From Uloborus plumipes (Eukaryota; Arthropoda; Arachnida; Araneae; Uloboridae): a stretch of 64,000 nucleotides of DNA. Positions within the stretch are counted from its first letter, which is position 1. Every line of letters begins with the position of its first letter. A model generated the notes under the pieces. It was not told the DNA's origin and ran no database searches. It saw only the letters and a program-made list of their open reading frames with translations. The stretch spans positions 39,160 to 103,159 of the forward strand of contig JAXGGA010003416.1 of the NCBI GenBank assembly GCA_038373865.1. Direction: 5' to 3'. Shown here one piece after another: positions 57,041 through 64,000 of this stretch. Both the position numbers and the translations under genes were made by a program.

Positions 57041-58740
57041 TGAAACAAGTGTTTTCAGCTTAAGTAAGTGATTTATGTCAACTTCCAAAAGGCTCTGTTC
57101 TATGAAACGTAAGTTACCAAAAACATGTTAAAATTTTTACAGCAAATAAAGAAAGGGCAATGCAATGTTAACTATGTTATATTTTCTATCTTATAAGTGT
57201 GTACTAAGCAAATAACACTACTTTTCTTTTGAATATTGTTTATTTAATTTTTTGTGCTACAATCAAAACGTATAACGTAAGTTACCCACATATGCAGATA
57301 ACGTAAGTTACCTTAGTAGAACTTAAATGCTTGTGTTCAGAAATAAAGTAAATTGTAAGTAAAACATATTTGGTTAATAGGAGTAATTTATTCAAGAATT
57401 CTTTTAATTGTACTGTATTTACTTAATTAAAATTAATCATACTCCTTAAAATGTCTCTATTTGTTAATAAAATTACAATACACCTCTATTATAAATTACA
57501 TGTTTCTTTTCGGCTTTTAAGATATTATTTCTCTTTAAAAAATGTCACTGCATTCAGAATATTTAGGAGGTACTGTACAATGAATTATTCAAAAATGACT
57601 TCTGTTATGATTTAAGGTTATCAAATATGTTTTGTAAAAAACAAATATAAAAATAGTTTATCTCTTTCAATTGAAATATATTTTGTTTTGCATTAAAATG
57701 CCACTGAACCTTGCAGAAAAGATGCGCTGTAAAAGGGGTATGAGAAAAGTCATGTAGATATTACAGATTCATAAATAAAAGTCACTCTTGATAGTATTGA
57801 AATATGTTAGAAAAAGCAAAATTTATCGAAAATATTTTCTGAAGATCCGCACATTGACAATGACCATTTAAGACCTAGAAATGAACAAACTGCAGGGTTT
57901 TGTTTAGTTAGTATTTTAAGGAACAAGAAGAAAAAACAGAGATAAAAGTTGGTGACTGGTGTGTGGTGAAGTACGAAAATACATTGTATCTTGAGTTGTG
58001 GCGATTATTGAAGAAAATGAGTTTAAAGTAAAAGTAATGGCTGCTGTTGGAACCAATTAGAAATGGCCAGAAACGACAGATGACATTTATGATAAGAGAA
58101 AACATGATTCAAAAAGTAGAATTACCTGAACTTGTTAATACAAGCGGCCACTATGCATTTAAAAATCTTATGTTTTGTAATATTTTTTGATTTTGCATTG
58201 AGTTTGGCATTAAATTTTTGTAAATTTAACTCATAATTGTTAATTTTAAATATTTTGATCTAAACTAAGCTGTATTTTTCATTAATCAATTTTTGTAATA
58301 AAGATATGCTTGTAAGTAAATTTTGTAACGTAAGTTACTCAGTTAAGAATTCCCATAAATTTCAATTTTTTAAATAAAATTTTAAATTTATGAAAATAAA
58401 TTCCTAAGTATTATAAGAAACTGATAAATTATACTTTGAACAAGAAAACAGCTGTAATATAGCAGAAATTTGTCTTAGAACCAATTTTCATATTATATCA
58501 TTCCACTTTGTGTAACGTAAGTTACTACCTTATTTTTGACTGCTAAATTTTGTAAAATTTTAGTGCATCGAATATTTTTGCATTTTAATTTTGCCTTTGG
58601 CTGTCATTTTCATTGAATGCTTTTGTACAAATTTTGTATAACAATATTTGGTTATACTGAGGTGCTAAATGCATAAGAGTTGGTCGAAATGTAACGTAAG
58701 CTACCGTGGAATGTATCGCAATTCATCATTGCTAAAATCA
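57041..58740. repeat. Region with recurrent aacgtaagttac motif
   Basis: The 12-mer aacgtaagttac occurs near 57107, 57278, 57300, 58326 and 58515, and as aacgtaagctac near 58692, all in the same orientation. It is too frequent for chance in 1.6 kb and lies on both sides of the protein fragment at 57918-58165. It may mark an old transposon, but no termini were found. Confidence 0.6.
57918..58165 (+). pseudogene. Decayed C-terminal fragment of an unidentified transposon protein
   Basis: Plus-strand readings give IKVGDWCVVKYENTLYL, then after a frame change VVAIIEENEFKVKVMAAVGT, a stop, KWPETTDDIYDKRE and, after another shift, KVELPELVNTSGHYAFKN. The order VGDW-V-Y-, VKVM, WPE..D, LP.P/L resembles a C-terminal domain seen in some uncharacterised arthropod transposon proteins. 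Two or more frameshifts and a stop make it dead. Confidence 0.45.
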
Positions 58741-58820
58741 TAGCTTGAATTCGAGAGGTCAAAATTTAAATTATTAACATACTATATATTTACAGCGTGG
58801 AAATAAATAAATCTTTTTAA

Positions 58821-59329
58821 CCCATTTATGCCCAGTAGCCTAAAAACGGGAGGCTTGTTACAAAGGGGGCCTGCATACAAAAACCTGTAATGGGTACATC
58901 CTTTTACTAAAGCTGTTTTTCACAAGTTAAATAGTCCTTCTTTTTGAGAAAACCAGTTAGAGCCACTATTTGGACATCATATTTTATTTATTGACAGCTA
59001 TTTTCCGACAAATCAGTCAAGCAACGATCCAGCATGGGTAGCCATAGAAAGTAAATGCTTTTTGCGAACTTATTTTTCAAAACATTAAACTATTTTAAAA
59101 TGATTTGCTTAAAATTGGTCACAGATGCCAAAGTCACAAAGTCAAGTAAGATCGTATTTTACGCACATATCTGCCTAGTGTCCCATAAACAGGAAGTTAA
59201 ATAACTTAATAAATGTGGCAACGTCGATCTATTTTACGCCTAAAATGTATGTAAACCATTTCAAGTAAGAGTTTTAAGCAGATAAAAATTGAAAAAAATT
59301 GTTAAAAAAAAAACTTGGGCATAAATGGG
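58821..59329. mobile_element. piggyBac-like MITE, copy B
   Basis: A 509-bp element exactly bracketed by ttaa (58817-58820 and 59330-59333). Its ends are cccatttatgcccagtagcc and the inverse of cccatttatgcccaagtttt. It is inverted relative to copy A at 48295. Confidence 0.85.
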
Positions 59330-59569
59330 TTAATAAAACAAATGTCTAGTAACCCTGACATACGAGTCTGCAATTTCTGGTACTTATGAATTTTAGTCGT
59401 GGTTTTAATGACCTCAACAGAGAAAAAAAAAACATTTATACAGTAGTGCAATCAGTTTCAAAATGAACGAAGCCCCTTTGCTCAACAACCTGCTCCAAAA
59501 CATATAAGCGTCGTAATAAAACAAAGCTGCATTAATCTTATTTATAGACCCGTGAATGGAGCAGTTTTT

Positions 59570-59700
59570 TTCCCGATCGTTCGCATAAAGCTGTCTTTTC
59601 TATTACTCCAGATCTCATCCAGAACTTTCGTGACATAAACCAGGCATTTAATATCATCCGAACGATCGTCTTCCAGAAAGGAGTTCCAATATCAATACAC
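59570..59700. other. GC-richer open island, possible exon
   Basis: Both strands are open and protein-like: plus has HKAVFSITPDLIQNFRDINQ, minus has DDIKCLVYVTKVLDEIWSNR. Splice sites are weak on both. Either a diverged exon or part of an old transposon. Confidence 0.3.
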
Positions 59701-62218
59701 TGATCGATGTTATATGTGTTCGTGTTTTTTCTTTTTCTCTTTGTATATGCAGTTAAAGACTAGTTATGAGCAAAATAATCTTTTAGTGAAACTCTTTTAT
59801 AAAACACACAATGTTATGAAACTGATACACTTCTTTGAAATGTAGTGGAATCTCTATTAATCGGAAATGATGTCAGAACGAAAATTACAACACAACTGTC
59901 AATATTTGCTCTTGTGCTCCTGAAGTACAAAATGTGTTTTATACGTTAGGGAATACAGACAATTTATGCTTTACATTTTGTCGATATTACTGAAACGTCA
60001 AACTCTTAATATCAGCAAAGTAAAGGGGGCTCGTAAATGTACGCGATAGAAGTAAAACTTTTTCATTACGTTGATACATTTTAATTATTTGTCAATTATT
60101 TCTTCATCAAATCATTTTTTCTGATCATAAATGGCTGAGATACTGTCACTCATTTGTGCAGTATGTTATGAATGCCAGTATTCAGCTTTTATCGGATGTG
60201 TTTGAAAATAAGCTCCTTTTTTTCTTTGCATAGAAAAAAAAAGTTTATTCTTATCTCGCAACACGTGTGTGCAACTTGCACTGCTATTTGTGCAATTTTG
60301 ACGTTGTTATGATATTTGCAACTTATTGCACAAAAGTAATCTTTTTCTTCGGCTAACTTCCAAAAAGGAAATTTAATAAAGCGCATTTACACCAGCAACA
60401 AGTTTTAAGCTACCATGTGCTTAACACTAATCATAAAATAATCACTAGCGCCTAGCGGCCTGAAGTTAAAAATTTTCGCATTGAAAATGAGGTGCATTTT
60501 GTTTGTAACATAGTAGACCCTTTTTGCAGTACAACATTATTTTTCCCATAAACTCTCCAACTCTAGCAAAACTAATTTTCAGAAGAAACAAAAATAAAAT
60601 GTATGAAATCTTTTTATAAGAGACCAATATTTGACTTTCATTTGTTATGCTAAAATATTTTCGTAAGGAGTTAAATACGGTTTGCTACTGAAGATATTTA
60701 TTTGCAACTAAAAAATTTTTTACATAAACACCGGCGATTTTTAAAAAACTTATTGCAAGCTGGGAGAGGGCAAAATATCAATGATTGTGCAAATTTTTTT
60801 ACAGTGTCATTTGAGCACATCCAAGTCTACAAAAAATACATAAATAAATAAATAAGAAAGAAAAAACGAAAGGAAGGAAGAAAGGCAAAACTCTTCGCAG
60901 AACAAATGATTGAACAAGTAAACACCATCCGATAGGTATAAATTAATTACGCAAACAATTTTCAGATCACTTTAATCAGATATTTACTTAAATGTAACGT
61001 ACAAGAGAAAGTGCAGAAATAAAAGGCTAAGCAGCAATGTTTTTTTTACTAATGATCGCAAAATGTAATTATCTAGAATAAATCAAATGAATACAAAAGA
61101 ACTCGCTCGCCCTTTCAGAGGGCTTAAGAAGAATTCCGTAATGTATGAAACACCACAGGGAAAATTACATTAGCACGAAATTCCGTAGCGTAATTTGTTT
61201 ATGTCAAAATATTTTAAATGAAATATTGTTATTAATGAGTTTTTGTGTGCTTTTATTTTCATGAGGAAGTTTTTTTGAAGTGAAGTTACTATAATCTATG
61301 TTTAAAAATAAAAGCGGTCAAGGTACGAAGAAGTGGAACATATCCTCGTAGGGGATCTGAAGATTTTTTTCCAATCCTAGATAAGCCATCAGTGATCAAC
61401 AAATCATTTATTTATTTACTAATTTTTGTACACGATTCCCCTTTTTGTTAGTTCATTAAAACTGCACAATTATTAGTAATATCAATAAAGATGAAAAAGA
61501 AGTTTAATCAAATGAAAATTACTAATTTTAGAAGTTTTTGCAATCCCTTTTTTTTTCGATTAGCGCCATACTTCGTTTAAAAATGTTTAAATCTCGAAAT
61601 TTTATTTATTTGTTTTATTTACTTTTGCCATTTACAAATTTATCTGCAATTTTTCTTTTGTTTTAAATATTGACATTTATTCGTTAGCAATTTAAATCAA
61701 ATACATATAACACTTCAATACGTCTAGGTTTGAGAGTCTTTTGTAAAGTGCAGGCTGTTTTTTCTTGCTGAATTCGTGTGAAAAATGCTTTTTAAAAATC
61801 ATATTTTGTTTTAAATATTGTTCATGGTCTAAAAGCGCCAAACATTGGATAACGCTGGACTGTAAGAGGAAAAACAACTTTACAGTCAAATATTCTAATC
61901 AATTGATAAAGATTGTAAGAATGCCCTACATTTAAAATGTTAATGTTTTTTGTTTTTTTCTTTCTTCGCAAAAGAACTAGAAGTAAGCACTCAATTATAG
62001 ATAGTATTTCTCACAGATATATTTTCGTGAGAATGCCATATGTTCCTTAATACATCATGAATTTTAATATGTTAGGTATAATTTTAAAGGCCTTTTTGTC
62101 CGCTTTTGGAGAAAAATAGCCAGACACTTCCATTTTTTGTCTATTTTTTACAAAATTGCACTTAAAAAAACTGGACATGTTATTAAGTTAAATTACGAAA
62201 GTCGCTTGAACTGTTAAT
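59701..62218. other. No gene seen
   Basis: AT-rich with simple repeats ((aaat)n and purine runs near 60835-60890). No element recognised. Confidence 0.5.
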
Positions 62219-62325
62219 AGGGCGGGTTGGATAGCTTAGTCAGTTTCAAGCAATTTAGGGTTCAAATCTCTGCTCTGGCGGTCTTCATTTATAACATTTT
62301 TAAAACAAGCATTTTGGATACACCT
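62219..62325 (+). repeat. tRNA-derived SINE, copy 1
   Basis: The head tggatagcttagtcag resembles an A box and gggttcaaatctc (62258-62270) a B box of a tRNA promoter. The following body (tgctctggcg..aagcattttg) is shared with 63320-63372. It is not a functional tRNA: the cloverleaf is incomplete. Confidence 0.55.
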
Positions 62326-62932
62326 ATCGTATTAAAATCAATGCAACGGGAATATTCTCTATTTTTTAAATTAGACGAGTTTTTTTTTAATTAATTATAT
62401 TTTTTTATTAATTAATTTATTTATTCATGAAATATGTTTTTTTAAATGTATTTAAATCAAGCAGTATGTGTACAAAATCTGAGGCGTACATCACATCATA
62501 ATGCTTGGATAAAAAGAAGCTTTGATTTTCTTTATTTTTTTCTTTTAAGTCAGGGTCTTTATTTTTTACTTAAAGAGACTCATCTTCGTATGGATTTTCT
62601 ACAGGCGTGTACCTTAATGTTTAGAATACATAAAAGTTTGTGTGAATATAAGTTAAGATGTTACCTACTAAATGCATAAACATTTGCTAAAACGAAAAAT
62701 GGCATACCGATTTATTAGCTGATGATAAGCGAATACTTTTCAAAAATTAACAAACCTAACAATTTTGGCTTAGAAATATATTTTTCTCCGAAAAAAATGT
62801 CGATATGGACATGCAATCAATTTCTATTTTACCTCCTTGATACAGTCTACGGTTCTTACTGAGCTAAATTCAATCACTTAAACAATTTTTTAACACCTTG
62901 GCTTATAGAGTTCCGCAAGACTGGGCAGCCTA
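62326..62932. other. No gene seen
   Basis: AT-rich sequence between a SINE and a MITE. Confidence 0.5.
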
Positions 62933-63284
62933 CACTAAAAAACAAGTGTTGTTTTAAGAGTATAATATAGCTAATTTTATAGTAATAAGCTGTAAAAATT
63001 GTTAATTTTACAGTAATAAACTGTAAAATTGATTATTATCGTTTATCACCGTTGATTTTACAGTTTTAAAGTGGAACCTCTGCTGCCAGTATTATACAGT
63101 TGTTTTTATACAATAATCCAGCTAAATTTTACGGCAATGAACTGTAGAATTTCTAACTTTACAGTAAGAAACTGAAAAATTGCTAGTTTTACAGTTTATT
63201 ACTGTGCAGTGCATTTTATAGTTATAAATTGAAACCTCAGCAGCCTGTATTCTACTGTAAAAACAACAGTTCGTTTTTGCAGTG
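62933..63284. mobile_element. TA-flanked MITE of the 'actgtaaaa' family, copy 4
   Basis: A 352-bp element from cactaaaaaacaagtgttg to ttcgtttttgcagtg with TA at each side. It abuts the 5' side of a SINE and seems to have landed in or next to its head. Confidence 0.85.
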
Positions 63285-63286
63285 TA

Positions 63287-63372
63287 CTTAGTAGATTCAT
63301 GATCCTGGGTTCGAGCTCCTGCTCCAGCGATTAATCTGTATTCCATTTTTCAGTAAGCATTTTGCGTATAAC
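63287..63372 (+). repeat. tRNA-derived SINE, copy 2 (5'-truncated or split)
   Basis: cttagtagattcatgatcct followed by the B-box-like gggttcgagctcc (63307-63319) and the same body as copy 1 (tgctccagcg..aagcattttg). Confidence 0.55.
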
Positions 63373-63911
63373 AAACACCTTAGATTTATAATTTATGCAG
63401 CGGAAATGTTCTCCACTCAGGAAAACAAAATGTGACGTTAGCATAAAAAGAAGCAATCATCAACAAACTAAATATAATATTTGTGTACATGATGTAATTC
63501 TCAAAACATGCAGTCTATAACATAACCCTTAACGATTAAAAGAATGATACACATTTCTTAAAAAGTAAAACTTCCTCTCTACAAAAACATCTTGCGTCGC
63601 TAAAACATGATTCAGTAAATCTTAAATGAAATATTGCTATAAAAGTAAAATAGACTTTAAAATAAGCCGTTCTTTGTTCAAGTTTAAAATTTCTTTTCTG
63701 TATAGCTATAAAAGATATTCTTCCAACATGAATAGGCCATTAATAATAGTTATTTTAACTATTATCAATAAAAGATAAAATTCTTAACAAAAAATAATAA
63801 ACACAAAAATGAAACATGAAAAACCTTTTGATTGTTTCTCTAAAAATAAATCAGTTTCTTCTTTATAAATGTGGAAAACTGCTAGTTCATACTCGTTTTT
63901 ATTCATTGCAG
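63373..63911. other. No gene seen
   Basis: AT-rich, no feature recognised. Confidence 0.5.
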
Positions 63912-63974
63912 CACTTATGAACCTCTAGAAGATAAAATTCTTCAAACCCCATCAGTTATTATCTTTTTTCTAAG
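63912..63974 (+). other. Candidate exon, gene unknown
   Basis: 63 bases between attcattgcag and gttagt, open in one frame (TYEPLEDKILQTPSVIIFFL) with split codons at both ends. The composition suits a segment entering a membrane helix. Single-exon support only. Confidence 0.3.
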
Positions 63975-64000
63975 GTTAGTGTAATTTTAATGGGACGAAG

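Noticed and set aside
62228..62290. Possible functional tRNA gene
   Set aside because: A- and B-box-like motifs are present, but no complete cloverleaf or acceptor stem can be drawn. The same body follows at 63320, indicating a SINE.

Overview
The window is an AT-rich, intron-rich, transposon-dense stretch of an animal nuclear genome, most likely an arthropod and probably an arachnid. That reading rests on small exons in kilobase introns with GT/AG borders, two ordinary animal genes (an SLC5 transporter and a CYP2-clan P450), and Tc1, hAT and Gypsy proteins of the kind common in spiders and ticks. It is not bacterial or viral: there are no operons, CRISPR arrays or RNA operons. I ran no database search. 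Family calls rest on motifs I can read.

Layout. 1-5430 is an AT-rich block bounded by ccggatatccgg-type repeats. It ends in what looks like a hAT terminus and carries a ~142-bp tandem array split by an intact Tc1-like element (1384-2794) and two short inverted-repeat elements. 6511-27093 (+ strand) holds the last seven exons I could find of an SLC5 sodium-coupled solute transporter. Their phases join without a break into 346 codons plus a stop. Its introns are full of mobile elements: hAT-type MITEs with 8-bp target duplications, a TA-flanked MITE family, a 1.5-kb palindrome, and a 6.7-kb nest in which a transposase-bearing hAT element sits inside another hAT-like element. 28023-34750 (- strand, tail to tail with the transporter) holds the last four exons of a cytochrome P450, 269 codons plus a stop, with good ExxR, PxRF and heme motifs but an unusual I-helix.

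34751-38695 is intergenic or 5'-intron sequence with decayed transposons. 38696-44560 holds a Gypsy-type LTR retrotransposon in rearranged form: a full LTR plus 5' gag piece of one copy, a repeat-rich spacer, then a second copy with a truncated 5' LTR, a gag broken by a frameshift, a canonical -1 slippage heptamer, an open 1038-codon pol, and a complete 3' LTR. 44561-64000 is mostly gene-poor. It contains more MITEs (including two inverted piggyBac-like copies), an internally deleted Tc1 transposase, a decayed element with a recurring aacgtaagttac motif, two tRNA-derived SINE copies, and several small splice-bounded or GC-richer islands that may be exons of genes I cannot name.

The strongest items for follow-up are: a ~195-bp tandem duplication that copies a splice acceptor and the first 15 bases of an SLC5 exon; the nested hAT elements whose transposase is split by one in-frame stop; the A AAA AAC slippage site between gag and pol; and the P450 that lacks the usual I-helix acid-threonine pair. 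I did not find a multi-gene novel system. The novelty is in element architecture and gene-transposon interaction.
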